Positions 25,125-39,170 are shown, numbered from the stretch's first letter. The stretch: DNA of 64,000 bases from Limnoperna fortunei (GCA_944474755.1 OX104124.1:25394452-25458451); one strand, 5' to 3'. Numbers and translations are program-made. Notes: generated by a model from the letters alone, not told the origin.

Positions 25125-25240
25125 CAGCAATTTTTCAACTATATCATTGTGTCCAGTTTTTATTGGGGGGAGGGGGGCAGCCGGGGTACCCTGAGAAAAC
25201 CCCCGACCTGCGGTAGGAAAACTGGCAATTCTTGTCAAAA
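25125..25240. repeat. SINE-like dispersed repeat, copy B
   Basis: Second copy of the element seen at 5130-5268, in the same orientation: cagcaatttttcaactatat, a 'gtccagtttttattgggg' block, 'gagaaaacccc' and 'cggtaggaaaactgg'. A short open frame on the minus strand runs through this copy and the tandem array at 25470 and has no independent support. Confidence 0.65.
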
Positions 25241-25469
25241 GGTTGGAGTCGAGTACACCCTGCCCGCAGTGTGAATCTGTGTTGACAGACCACGTGATCA
25301 ATAGTAAACGAACTACCTTAACCAGGACCCTATATGTTTTGACAATCCTTATACATGTCAATAATAATACTCGTAAAATTCGAAATTTTGGAGTTTGTTT
25401 TACCGGAAAGCGAGATTCTATTCTAAGACGAATAAAAACATGATCGTAAATCGAAATATAAGGACAAAC

Positions 25470-25616
25470 AGGTGAGCAAAAATACAAATATAACTCAAAC
25501 TGGAACAGGTGGGCAAAAATACCAATATAACTCAAACTGGAACAGGTGAGCAAAAAATACCAATATAACTCAAACTGGAACAGGTGAGCAAAAAATACCA
25601 ATATAACTCAAACTGA
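25470..25616. repeat. Four-copy 37-bp tandem repeat
   Basis: Four near-identical units of 36-37 bp (aggtgagcaaaaatacc, then aatataactcaaactggaac). The last copies differ by one extra A. Unrelated in sequence to the intron 2 satellite despite the similar length. Confidence 0.9.
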
Positions 25617-25810
25617 AAGCAAAGCTCTTAAAATCCATAACATATACAACTGAAATGCTATTACTTGAAAAAAGGGTTATTATATTTAATGTGTTTTTGT
25701 GTATTTTACAGAAGATGTGAAATGGGAAGAAGAAAACAGATTTTAACCAAGAATATTTTGCTTATTGAATGCTAATTGAACCAATCATAATAAAAAACAA
25801 CAGTCACCGT

Positions 25811-27173
25811 ATAAGAACTTTCTTCGTTGTTAAAAAACACAATGAAGAGTAGACTAGCATACACACATATGATGGTACATTTCATTATAAACCACATCAA
25901 GCACCTACCAAATTCCTCAAAGGAAAGACTTGCATGCACGTGTATATATGATAAAAAAATTGTGTGTTTGCTTATTCACCACGAAATGGACTTGTTATAG
26001 TATTTTAAGGATAGTAATAAGATATAAAACATAGTACTGAAATAATGTTTGTCGACATATATGTAATAAGCGTGGAAGTAATTATTATATTGTACAAGTG
26101 TTAGAGAAGTGGAAGCGAATAAAATAATAAAAAGTTACTAGTTCACTGAAAACACGAGGTAACTAGAAATTCTAGGGTTAAACTGCAAATGCCTTGCTCA
26201 ATCTTCAAGTCCGTGGACATGTCAACGGCCATTAAACTACAGTTTCATTGTACATTTAGTGCACAAACATGACGTAAAAAATGAAAAGTTCGTCAAGCGT
26301 GGTGTTTTTGTTTTATTATTTTTTTTTTTCGTTCTTTTCAGCTAACATGAACTTTATCTAATAGATTTGATATGTTTATACTCATTATGTGGGTCCAAAA
26401 AAACCTACATAAACAAAAATTCACACATCATATTATTTATACGCTGAACTGAGCATTGCTTCATTTCAATATTTATACCATAATATAGTTTTGTCCATTT
26501 TATTCTCCATTTTGCTTTTAAACTTCGTAACATATCATGGCATATAGCACGAGAAACATAATGTTATTGTTGTTATTACTCTTAATTACAACTTCGGGAT
26601 GAAACAACCATGTTTAGATGAGTTCACGCGCGCTCATCTCTACTTGTCTTTCGGCATCCAATCAGAACGTCTGAAACAAAACGTTGTGGTAGTGTTCTTG
26701 TTTCACGCGTTCTGATTGAAGGCCGTTCTGTAGTTTTTATTAGATTGTCGACCAATGTCATTTATTTTTATCGAACTTGGACGACAATCCTCCCCAAGTC
26801 AAGTCAAGAAAGTTTTTGTTTACGCAAAATATAGGTACTCCACTCGCCAATAGATATACAATTTCTTTAACCTGTTGCAAATCACGTATGTCGTTCGCAA
26901 AAAACTTATGCAAGAATTTTTTGTGATTTCAAAAAATGTTTCACCCCAATGTTTTCATTAATTTTACAAATTAAAGTGGAATTTGCTTCAACAATAACAA
27001 TGATCACAGTGAAACTTGGTAACAAAATAATAACTGAAATACACTCATGGGACTTTGCCTACTCATGACCAGACATAGTATACTTTTCACTATTGTTATA
27101 TTCGAGGGGCATAGTAGCTCGAAGCTATGTTTTCTCTGTAAAAAGCTATGTTTCTATTGTTTGAACAATTTAA
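25811..27173. other. AT-rich intergenic sequence
   Basis: Apart from the foldback at 26653-26724 I see no gene, RNA gene or repeat here. There are scattered homopolymer tracts (T-run near 26320). Confidence 0.5.
26653..26724. repeat. Short imperfect inverted repeat
   Basis: The left arm 'caatcagaacgtctgaaaca' pairs with the right arm 'tgtttcacgcgttctgattg'; the 10-15 bp beyond also pair in part. The loop is about 10 nt. It may be one foldback element or the ends of a decayed MITE. Confidence 0.6.
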
Positions 27174-27593
27174 CATCAACATAGACATGTTTCAGACTAT
27201 TTAAATCTTCAAAACTTTAACAGTAGAAGAATACTTACCAAACTACGTATTAGTGACCATACATGTAACTTAGAGATTGAACTTGGTAGATAAAAGAATA
27301 TACCAAGAGAACAAAGACTCTGTAAATCATGTAAAATAACTGATGATGAAGCTCATTTCTTTTTTCATTTTCAAATTAATAATAATATAAGAAGAACATT
27401 TATTGATTTTATACAAACAAAATATGTTAATTTTAACCAGCTTGATGCCATTGATAAATTAATTTTTGTTCTTAACCCAAATATGGATGTTTTGCCCATG
27501 GTTGTTGATTTTGTAAAGCAATCATTTGAGTTGCGACAATTAGATCCACATTGGTCAAATTCATACATATTTGTAAATACTATATTATCTTAG
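27174..27593 (+). pseudogene. C-terminal fragment of a non-LTR retrotransposon (LINE) ORF, broken
   Basis: One frame reads about 140 codons with the look of the end of a LINE ORF2. It has 'LTKLRISDH', then 'LEIELGR', then 'NIPREQRLCKSCK', an acidic 'TDDEAHFFFHF' segment, and a hydrophobic tail ending at TAG 27591-27593. In several LINE clades the reverse transcriptase is followed by 'LR...H.L.IE.GR..IPR..R.C..C....EDE.HF...C'. Here a TAA (27294-27296) interrupts the frame between GR and KN, and the last zinc-knuckle Cys appears replaced by Phe, so this is a dead remnant. The upstream polymerase domain is absent. The clade cannot be set from this piece. Confidence 0.7.
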
Positions 27594-29305
27594 GTTGTAT
27601 ATGTACAGCAACATGTTCATTGTTTTTGTGTGTTTATGTATGCTTAACCTCTTGGGGTTTATTATTATGCAATTAACGATGAATAGATCTTTTTAAAACC
27701 AGTTTGTACTAAATGCATGTGCGGAATTACTAGCAAAGCAATCAAACACAGAAATCTTCTAAGTATCCAATAGAAAATCTCTATTAAAAAAAATTCCTTA
27801 TATTTATATTTAATAAATGTATTAAATGTTATACAATAATAAATGCAATACTACCGAGTACACTACATATTATATATGTACATCAGCGCAAGATAAAATT
27901 GAGGTCTGGAAAAAGTTTTAGAGTCGTTTAGCATAAAAACGTCTGAGGTCCAAAAAGTTAGAGGAAACATTAAGTTGAAGATAACAAAAGACTTTGAACT
28001 TCATTGGAAAAAGAGATCACGATTATTCGTTTTCAAACCGTAAAAAAAAATAAAAAAAAGAATTTACAAACTAAATTGGTTAATGAATATTTATTGCATT
28101 TTCAGTTTTTGTGTATAATTATGTAGACGTTATGGCATGTTTTCTCTAGCTACAAAGGGGCAAATATAACATTGTGTTGTATGAAAAGAATTAGTGACAT
28201 ATAGTGCCCCTATATCTGTCACCCGATCAGTGTAGCATAATTTTTTTAGAGGGAAATAGGTAGGTGATTTCTAACGAATTAAATCTTTAGTCCAGAATGA
28301 TATCACAAATTAAAAATTACCATAACATACTTGCATGGTACAACCTGTTACTTTTAACGGAATATAACTTCATCATATGTAATCACTTTGTAATTAGATG
28401 GGTGAATGATGATTGAACTTCTCAACAACAATAGACATCAGTTGTGAAGCAGTATTATAAATATTAAATTATCACAAAATTGATCAAATACTGAATAATT
28501 TAATATCTAATTCCACATTTAACTGACTTGACCGAAATCCAAACTTTCTCTTTGAGCTTTATTTTTATTCAATCCTTCTTTCCATCTATGGTGGAGCGAA
28601 CGCGGACTCAGAACCGCACTGGGAGGATGCTTTTTTCTAACAAGAAAATTCACAAAACACTAGTGCTGAGCAAACGATATCTAAGAGTAACAGAATTCTA
28701 CCAGCAGTTGGGCATCTGATGATAAGCTGTACAATCTGTCATGTAAACTAGAAATCAAGGCATTTTGCTGAAAGTCTGATCCAAACTCACTATGCCAGTA
28801 AAAGTTGTTATAGACTGTTTACAATCAACATAAAATTCTTTGATATTTTGACAAACCTGTTTTATTCCATACAAGAATTATCCTTTTCTTCCTATTTAAC
28901 CAGCCATATTGTTTTGCCTGTTTATTGTGTACAAGTTTTCTATAAATAGATGTAAGAGAAAACCTTGCCTCAATACGTTCATCATTTCTTTGCACTATAA
29001 CTTATCTTTATAAAGGGCTCCGATGTAACAGTAATTATACTCAAGGCAGCTTGTTCTCTATTTATGACTAAATAAACACCCAGGGTTTCGTCAATGATAC
29101 TGGAAATGCTTACCCTTCCGTAGCATCTGTTTTCATTTGATTGTCTGTTTTTAGAGCATGGATTTTTTTTTCATTTTTGCCAGTATGTCAGTAAGGTTTT
29201 CGGCACCTCATTTCCTAAGAAAATAACATTTTCCTTTCAGTTTCCACATATTATTATTAACGATATCAGGAATGGCCACACTATAACCTCGACATAATAT
29301 TTCGC
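27594..29305. other. AT-rich sequence with possible decayed coding on the minus strand
   Basis: No confident gene. On the minus strand around 28830-28965 a short open stretch reads like protein (for example 'NKQAKQYGWLNRKKR') but is broken on both sides. The plus-strand frame at 28528-28719 has no recognisable motif. This may be a decayed transposon or an isolated exon. Confidence 0.35.
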
Positions 29306-32300
29306 TTGTATAACCAGGATCAGTCACAGTTTGTATAACCAGGATCAGTTACAGTTTGTATAACCAGGATCAGTCACAGTTTGAATAACCATGATTAGTT
29401 ACAGTTTGTATAACAAGGATCAGTTACAGTTTGTATAACCAGGATTAGTTACAGTTTGTATAACCAGGATCAGTCACAGTTTGTATAACCAGGATCAGTT
29501 ACAGTTTGTATAACCAGGATCAGTCACAGTTTGAATAACCATGATTAGTTACAGTTTGTATAACAAGGATCAGTTACAGTTTGTATAACCAGGATTAGTT
29601 ACAGTTTTTATAACCAGGATCAGTTACAGTTTGTATAACCAGGATCAGTCACAGTTTGTATAACCAGGATCAGTCGCAGTTTGTATAACTAGGATCAGTC
29701 ACAGACTGTATAACCAGGATCAGTTACAGTTTGTATAACCAGGATCATTCACAGTTTGTATAACCAGGAGCAGTCACAGTTTGTATAACCAGGATTAGTT
29801 ACAGTTTGAATAACCAGGATCAGTCACAGTTTGTATAACCATGATCAGTCACAGTTTGTATATCCAGGATCAGTTACAGTTTGTATAACCAGGATTAGTT
29901 ACAGTTTGTATAACCAGGATCAGTTACAGTTTGTATAACCAGGATCAGTTACAATTTGCATAACAAGGATCAGTCACAGTTTGTATAACCAAGATCAGTC
30001 ACAGTTTGTATAACCAGGATCAGTTACATTTTGTATAACCAGGATCAGTCACAGTTTGTATAACCAAGATCAGTCACAGTTTGTATAACCAGGATCGGTT
30101 ACAGTTTGTATAAACAGGATCAGTTACAGTTTGTATAACCAGGATCAGTCACAGTTTGTATAACCAGGATCAGTTGCAGTTTATATAACCAGGATCAGTG
30201 ACAGTTTGTATAACAAGGATCAGTCACAGTTTGTATAACCAGGATCAGTCACAGTTTGTATAACCAGGATCAGTGAAAGTTTGTATAACCAGGATCAGTG
30301 ACAGTTTGTATAACCAGGATCAGTTACAGTTTGTATAACCAGGATCAGTTACAGTTTGTATAACCATGATCAGTTACAGTTTGTATAACCAGGATCAGTC
30401 ACAGTTTGTATAACTAGGATCAGTCTCAGTTTGTATAACCAGGATCAGTTACAGTTTGTATAACTAGGATCAGTAACAGTTGGTATAACCATGATAAGTT
30501 ACACTTTGTATAACCAGGATCAGTCAAAGTTTGTATTACCAGGATTAGTTACAGTTTGTATAACCAGGATCAGTTACAGTTTGTATAACCAGGATTAGTT
30601 ACAGTTTGTATAACCAGGATCAGTTACAGTTTGTATAACCAGGATCAGTCACAGTTTGTATAACCAGGATCAGTCACAGTTTGTATAACCAGGATCAGTC
30701 ACAGTTTGTATAACCAGGATTAGTTACAGTTTGTATAACCAGGATTAGTTACAGTTTGTATAACCAGGATCAGTTACAGTTTGTATAACCAGGATTAGTT
30801 ACAGTTTGTATAACCAGGATTAGTTACAGTTTGTATAACCAACCAGGATTAGTTACAGTTTGTATAACCAGGATTAGTTACAGTTTGTATAACCAGGATC
30901 AGTTACAGTTTGTATAACCAGGATTAGTTACAGTTTGTATAACCAGGATCAGCTACAGCTTGTATAACCAGGATCAGTCACAGTTTGTATAACCAGGATC
31001 AGTCACAGTTTGTATAACCAGGATCAGTCACAGTTTGTATAACCAGGATTAAATACAGTTTGTATAACCAGGATTAGTTACAGTTTGTATAACCAGGATC
31101 AGTTACAGTTTGTATAACCAGGATTAGTTACAGTTTGTATAACCAGGATCAGTCATAGTTTGTATAACCAGGATCAGTCACAGTTTGTATAACCAGGATC
31201 AGTCACAGTTTGTATAACCAGGATTAGTTACAGTTTGTATAACCAGGATCAGTCACAGTTTGTATAACCAGGATCAGTTACAGTTTGTATAACCAGGATT
31301 AGTTACAGTTTGTATAACCAGGATCAGTTACAGTTTGTATAACCAGGATCAGTCACAGTTTGTATAACCAGGATCAGTTACAGTTTGTATAACCAGGATC
31401 AGTTACAATTTGCATAACAAGGATCAGTCACAGTTTGTATAACCAAGATTTGTTACAGTTTGTATAACCAGGATCAGTTACAGTTTGTATAACCAGGATC
31501 AGTTACAGTTTGTATAACCAGGATTAGTTACAGTTTGTATAACCAGGATCAGTCACAGTTTGTATAACCAGGATCAGTCACAGTTTGTATAACCAGGATC
31601 AGTCACAGTTTGTATAACCAGGATTAGTTACAGTTTGTATAACCAGGATCAGTCACAGTTTGTATAACCAGGATCAGTTACAGTTTGTATAACCAGGATT
31701 AGTTACAGTTTGTATAACCAGGATCAGTTACAGTTTGTATAACCAGGATCAGTCACAGTTTGTATAACCAGGATCAGTTACAGTTTGTATAACCAGGATC
31801 AGTTACAATTTGCATAACAAGGATCAGTCACAGTTTGTATAACCAGGATCAGTTACAGTTTGTATAACCAGGATCAGTCACAGTTTGTATAACCAGGATT
31901 AGTTACAGTTTGTATAACCAGGATCAGTTACAATTTGCATAACAAGGATCAGTCACAGTTTGTATAACCAAGATTTGTTACAGTTTGTATAACCACGATC
32001 AGTCACAGTTTGTATAACCAGGATCAGTTACAGTTTGTATAACCAGGATCAGTTACAATTTGCATAACAAGGATCAGTCACAGTTTGTATAACCAGGATT
32101 AGTTACAGTTTGTATAACCAGGATCAGTCACAGTTTGTATAACCAGGATCAGTTACAGTTTGTATAACCAGGATTAGTTACAGTGTGTATAACCAGGATC
32201 AGTTACAATTTGCATAACAAGGATCAGTCACAGTTTGTATAACCAGGATCAGTCACAGTTTGTATAACCAGGATCAGTTACAGTTTGTATAACCAGGATC

Positions 32301-32339
32301 AGTTACAGTTTGTATAACCAGGATCAGTCACAGTTTGTA

Positions 32340-35300
32340 TAAACAGGATCAGTTACAGTTTGTATAAACAGGATTAGTTACAGTTTGTATAACCAGGATT
32401 AGTCACAGTTTGTATAACCAGGATCAGTTACAGTTTGTATAACCAGGATCAGTTACAGTTTGTATAAACAGGATCAGTTACAGTTTGTATAAACAGGATT
32501 AGTCACAGTTTGTATAACCAGGATCAGTTACAGTTTGTATAACCAGGATCAGTTACAGTTTGTATAACCAGGATCAGTTACAGTTTGTATAACCAGGATC
32601 AGTTACAGTTTGTATAACCAGGATCAGTCACAGTTTGTATAACCAGGATCAGTTACAGTTTGTATAACCATGATCAGTTACAGTTTGTATAACCAGGATC
32701 AGTTACAGTTTGTATAAACAGGATCAGTTACAGTTTGTATAAACAGGATCAGTTACAGTTTGTATAAACAGGATCAGTTACAGTTTGTATAACCAGGATC
32801 AGTCACAGTTTGTATAACCAGGATCAGTCACAGTTTGTATAAACAGGATCAGTTACAGTTTGTATAAACAGGATCGGTTACAGTTTGTATAACAAGGATC
32901 ATTCACAGTTTGTATAAACAGGATTAGTCACAGTTTGTATAACCAGGATCAGTTACAGTTTGTATAAACAGGATCAGTTACAGTTTGTATAACCAGGATC
33001 ATTCACAGTTTGTATAACCAGGATCAGTCACAGTTTGTATAAACAGGATCAGTTACAGTTTGTATAAACAGGATCAGTCACAGTTTGTATAAACAGGATC
33101 AGTCACAGTTTGTATAAACAGGATCGGTTACAGTTTGTATAACCAGGATCAGTTACAGTTTGTATAAACAGGATTAGTCACAGTTTGTATAACCAGGATC
33201 AGTTACAGTTTGTATAAACAGGATCGGTTACAGTTTGTATAACCAGGATCATTCACAGTTTGTATAACCAGGATCAGTCACAGTTTGTATAAACAGGATC
33301 AGTTACAGTTTGTATAAACAGGATCGGTTACAGTTTGTATAACCAGGATAAGTCACACTATGTATAAACAGGATCAGTTACAGTTTGTATAAACAGGATC
33401 GGTTACAGTTTGTATAACCAGGATCATTCACAGTTTGTATAAACAGGATCAGTTACAGTTTGTATAAACAGGATTAGTTACAGTTTGTATAACCAGGATT
33501 AGTCACAGTTTGTATAACCAGGATCAGTTACAGTTTGTATAAACAGGATTAGTTACAGTTTGTATAACCAGGATTAGTCACAGTTTGTATAACCAGGATC
33601 AGTTACAGTTTGTATAAACAGGATTAGTTACAGTTTGTATAACCAGGATTAGTCACAGTTTGTATAACCAGGATTAGTTACAGTTTGTATAAACAGGATC
33701 AGTTACAGTTTGTATAACCAGGATCAGTTACAGTTTGTAACCAGGATCAGTCACAGTTTGTATAAACAGGATCAGTTACAGTTTGTATAAACAGGATTAG
33801 TTACAGTTTGTATAACCAGGATTAGTCACAGTTTGTATAACCAGGATCAGTTACAGTTTGTATAACCAGGATCAGTTACAGTTTGTATAAACAGGATCAG
33901 TTACAGTTTGTATAAACAGGATTAGTCACAGTTTGTATAACCAGGATCAGTTACAGTTTGTATAACCAGGATCAGTTACAGTTTGTATAACCAGGATCAG
34001 TTACAGTTTGTAACCAGGATCAGTCACAGTTTGTATAAACAGGATCAGTTACAGTTTGTATAACCAGGATTAGTCACAGTTTGTATAACCAGGATCAGTT
34101 ACAGTTTGTATAACCAGGATCAGTTACAGTTTGTATAAACAGGATCAGTTACAGTTTGTATAAACAGGATTAGTCACAGTTTGTATAACCAGGATCAGTT
34201 ACAGTTTGTATAACCAGGATCAGTTACAGTTTGTATAACCAGGATCAGTTACAGTTTGTATAACCAGGATCAGTTACAGTTTGTATAACCAGGATCAGTC
34301 ACAGTTTGTATAACCAGGATCAGTTACAGTTTGTATAACCATGATCAGTTACAGTTTGTATAACCAGGATCAGTTACAGTTTGTATAAACAGGATCAGTT
34401 ACAGTTTGTATAACCAGGATCAGTTACAGTTTGTATAAACAGGATCAGTTACAGTTTGTATAACCAGGATCAGTCACAGTTTGTATAACCAGGATCAGTC
34501 ACAGTTTGTATAAACAGGATCAGTTACAGTTTGTATAAACAGGATCGGTTACAGTTTGTATAACAAGGATCATTCACAGTTTGTATAAACAGGATTAGTC
34601 ACAGTTTGTATAACCAGGATCAGTTACAGTTTGTATAAACAGGATCGGTTACAGTTTGTATAACCAGGATCATTCACAGTTTGTATAACCAGGATCAGTC
34701 ACAGTTTGTATAAACAGGATCAGTTACAGTTTGTATAAACAGGATCAGTCACAGTTTGTATAAACAGGATCAGTCACAGTTTGTATAAACAGGATCGGTT
34801 ACAGTTTGTATAACCAGGATCATTCACAGTTTGTATAAACAGGATTAGTCACAGTTTGTATAACCAGGATCAGTTACAGTTTGTATAAACAGGATCGGTT
34901 ACAGTTTGTATAACCAGGATCATTCACAGTTTGTATAACCAGGATCAGTCACAGTTTGTATAAACAGGATCAGTTACAGTTTGTATAAACAGGATCGGTT
35001 ACAGTTTGTATAACCAGGATAAGTCACACTATGTATAAACAGGATCAGTTACAGTTTGTATAAACAGGATCGGTTACAGTTTGTATAACCAGGATCATTC
35101 ACAGTTTGTATAAACAGGATCAGTTACAGTTTGTATAAACAGGATTAGTTACAGTTTGTATAACCAGGATTAGTCACAGTTTGTATAACCAGGATCAGTT
35201 ACAGTTTGTATAAACAGGATCAGTTACAGTTTGTATAACCAGGATTAGTCACAGTTTGTATAACCAGGATCAGTTACAGTTTGTATAAACAGGATTAGTT

Positions 35301-35690
35301 ACAGTTTGTATAACCAGGATTAGTCACAGTTTGTATAACCAGGATTAGTTACAGTTTGTATAAACAGGATCAGTTACAGTTTGTATAACCAGGATCAGTT
35401 ACAGTTTGTAACCAGGATCAGTCACAGTTTGTATAAACAGGATCAGTTACAGTTTGTATAAACAGGATTAGTTACAGTTTGTATAACCAGGATTAGTCAC
35501 AGTTTGTATAACCAGGATCAGTTACAGTTTGTATAACCAGGATCAGTTACAGTTTGTATAAACAGGATCAGTTACAGTTTGTATAAACAGGATTAGTCAC
35601 AGTTTGTATAACCAGGATCAGTTACAGTTTGTATAACCAGGATCAGTTACAGTTTGTATAACCAGGATTAGTTACAATTTGTATAAACAG
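32340..35690. repeat. Tandem higher-order repeat of 67 monomers (1,671 bp)
   Basis: Rare marks recur at a constant offset of 1,671 bp. 'taaccatgatcagttac' occurs at 32661 and 34332. The odd 'gtcacactatg' unit occurs at 33354 and 35025. A 2-bp deletion unit 'tgtaaccagg' occurs at 33736 and 35407. Two such 2-bp deletions explain why 67 x 25 = 1,675 becomes 1,671. The two blocks run approximately 32340-34010 and 34011-35690. Confidence 0.9.
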
Positions 35691-38070
35691 GATTAGTTAC
35701 AGTTTGTATAACCAGGATCAGTTACAGTTTGTATAACCATGATCAGTCACAGTTTGTATAAACAGGATCAGTCACAGTTTGTATAACCAGGATCAGTCAC
35801 AGTTTGTATAAACAGGATCAGTTACAGTTTGTATAACCAGGGTCAGTCACAGTTTGTATAACCAGGATCAGTCACAGTTTGTATAACCAGGATCAGTTAC
35901 AATTTGCATAACAAGGATCAGTCACAGTTTGTATAACCAGGATCAGTTACAGTTTGTATAACCAGGATCAGTCACAGTTTGTATAACCATGATTAGTTAC
36001 AGTTTGTATAACCAGGATCAGTTACAGTTTGTATAACCAGGATTAGTTACAGTTTGTATAACCATGATTAGTTACAGTTTGTATAACCAGGATCAGTCAC
36101 AGTTTGTATAAACAGGATCAGTTACAGTTTGTATAACCAGGATCAGTTACAGTTTGTATAACCAGGATTAGTTACAGTTTGTATAACCAGGATCAGTGAC
36201 AGTTTGTATAAACAGGATTAGTTACAGTTTATATAACCAGGATCAGTTACAGTTTGTATAACCAGGATCAGTTACAGTTTGTATAAACAGGATTAGTCAC
36301 AGTTTGTATAACCAGGATCAGTTACAGTTTGTATAACCATGATTAGTTACAGTTTGTATAACCAGGATCAGTCACAGTTTGTATAAACAGGATCAGTTAC
36401 AGTTTGTATAAACAGGATTAGTCACAGTTTGTATAACCAGGATCAGTTACAGTTTGTTTAACCAGGATTAGTTACAGTTTGTATAACCATGATTAGTTAC
36501 AGTTTGTATAACCAGGATCAGTTACAGTTTGTATAACAAGGATCAGTTACAGTTTGTATAACCAGGATCAGTCACAGTTTGTATAACCAGGATTAGTTAC
36601 AGTTTGTATAAACAGGATTAGTCACAGTTTGTATAACCAGGATCAGTCACAGTTTGTATAACCAGGATTAGTTACAGTTTGTATAAACAGGATTAGTCAC
36701 AGTTTGTATAACCATGATCAGTCACAGTTTGTATAACCAGGATCAGTCACAGTTTGTATAACCAGGATTAGTTACAGTTTGTATAAACAGGATTAGTCAC
36801 AGTTTGTATAACCAGGATCAGTCACAGTTTGTATAACCAGGATTAGTTACAGTTTGTATCAACAGCGGATCAGTCACAGTTTGTATAACCAGGATCAGTC
36901 ACAGTTTGTATAACCAGGATCAGTTACAGTTTGTATAACAAGGATCAGTTACAGTTTGTATAACCAGGATCAGTCACAGTTTGTATAACCAGGATAAGTT
37001 ACAGTTTGTATAAACAGGATTAGTCACAGTTTGTATAACCATGATCAGTCACAGTTTGTATAACCAAGATCAGTCACAGTTTGTATAACCAGGATCAGTT
37101 ACAGTTTGTATAACCAGGATCAGTCACAGTTTGTATAACCAGGATCAGTCACAGTTTGTATAACCAGGATCAGTTACAGTTTGTATAAACAGGATTAGTT
37201 ACAGTTTGTATAACCAGGATCAGTTACAGTTTGTATAACCAGGATCAGTTACAGCTTGTATAACCAGGATCAGTTACAGTTTGTATAACCAGGATCAGTT
37301 ACAGTTTGTATAAACAGGATCAGTTACAGTTTGTATAACCAGGATTAGTTACAGTTTGTATAACCAGGATCAGTTACAGTTTGTATAACCAGGATCAGTT
37401 ACAGCTTGTATAACCAGGATCAGTTACAGTTTGTATAACCAGGATCAGTTACAGTTTGTATAAACAGGATCAGTTACAGTTTGTATAACCAGGATCAGTC
37501 ACAGTTTGTATAACCAGGATCAGTTACAGTTTGTATAAACAGGATCAGTTACAGTTTGTATAAACAGGATTAGTTACAGTTTGTATAACCAGGATCAGTT
37601 ACAGCTTGTATAACCAGGATCAGTTACAGTTTGTATAACCAGGATCAGTTACAGTTTGTATAACCAGGATCAGTTACAGTTTGTATAACCAGGATCAGTT
37701 ACAGTTTGTATAAACAGGATCAGTCACAGTTTGTATAACCAGGATCAGTTACAGTTTGTATAAACAGGATCAGTTACAGTTTGTATAACCAGGATCAGTT
37801 ACAGTTTGTATAACCAGGATCAGTTACAGTTTGTATAACCAGGATCAGTCACAGTTTGTATAACCAGGATCAGCGACAGTTTGTATAACCAGGATCAGTT
37901 ACAGTTTGTATAACCAGGATCAGCGACAGTTTGTATAACCAGGATCAGTTACAGTTTGTATAACCAGGATCAGTCACAGTTTGTATAACCAGGATCAGTT
38001 ACAGTTTGTATCAACAGGATTAGTTACAGTTTGTATAACCAGGATCAGTTACAGTTTGTATAACCAGGAT

Positions 38071-39170
38071 CAGTTGCAGTTTGTATAACCAGGATCAGTT
38101 ACAGTTTGTATAACCAGGATCAGTTACAGTTTGTATAAACAGGATTAGTTACAATTTGTATAACCAGGATCAGTTACAGTTTGTATAACCAGGATCAGTT
38201 ACAGTTTGAATAACCAGGATTAGTTACAGTTTGTATAACCAGGATCAGTCACAGTTTGTATAACCATGATCAGTCACAGTTTGTATAAACAGGATCAGTT
38301 ACAGTTTGTATAACCAGGATTAGTTACAGTTTGTATAACCAGGATCAGTTACAGTTTGTATAACCAGGATCAGTTACAATTTGTATAAACAGGATTAGTT
38401 ACAGTTTGTATAACCAGGATCAGTCACAGTTTGTATAACCAGGATCAGTTACAGTTTGTATAACCAGGATCAGTTACAGCTTGTATAACCAGGATCAGTT
38501 ACAGTTTGTATAACCAGGATCAGTTACAGTTTGTATAACCAGGATCAGTTACAGTTTGTATAACCAGGATCAGTTACAGTTTGTATAAACAGGATCAGTC
38601 ACAGTTTGTATAACCAGGATCAGTTACAGTTTGTATAACCAGGATCAGTCACAGTTTGTATAAACAGGATCAGTTACAGTTTGTATAACCAGGATCAGTC
38701 ACAGTTTGTATAACCAGGATCAGTTACAGTTTGTATAAACAGGATCAGTTACAGTTTGTATAACCAGGATCAGTTACAGTTTGTATAACCAGGATCAGTT
38801 GCAGTTTGTATAACCAGGATCAGTTACAGTTTGTATAACCAGGATCAGTTACAGTTTGTATAAACAGGATTAGTTACAATTTGTATAACCAGGATCAGTT
38901 ACAGTTTGTATAACCAGGATCAGTTACAGTTTGAATAACCAGGATTAGTTACAGTTTGTATAACCAGGATCAGTCACAGTTTGTATAACCATGATCAGTC
39001 ACAGTTTGTATAAACAGGATCAGTTACAGTTTGTATAACCAGGATTAGTTACAGTTTGTATAACCAGGATCAGTTACAGTTTGTATAACCAGGATCAGTT
39101 ACAATTTGTATAAACAGGATTAGTTACAGTTTGTATAACCAGGATCAGTCACAGTTTGTATAACCAGGAT
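38071..39170. repeat. 725-bp (29-monomer) higher-order duplication
   Basis: The marker unit 'cagttgcag' at 38071 and 38796, with the following order of variants ('gaataaccaggattag', 'taaccatgatcagtcac', 'caatttgtataaacagg'), is repeated at an offset of 725 bp. The approximate extent is given; edges are hard to place by eye. Confidence 0.75.

Larger units (their letters stand above)
25005..25810 (+). other. Probable 3' UTR with a terminal exon and polyadenylation signal
   Basis: Just after the stop there is a good donor (ttta|GTAAGC at 25015). A strong acceptor with a T-rich tract (gtgtttttgtgtattttacAG) ends at 25711. An AATAAA lies at 25789-25794. The simplest model is a short terminal exon from 25712 to about 25810 that is entirely untranslated. 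Alternatively transcription ends earlier or exon 3 is longer. The putative intron contains the second SINE-like copy and a small tandem array. Confidence 0.45.

Noticed and set aside
25092..25601. 169-codon minus-strand frame
   Set aside because: It runs across the SINE-like copy and the four-copy tandem repeat; the repeated peptide is explained by the DNA repeat.
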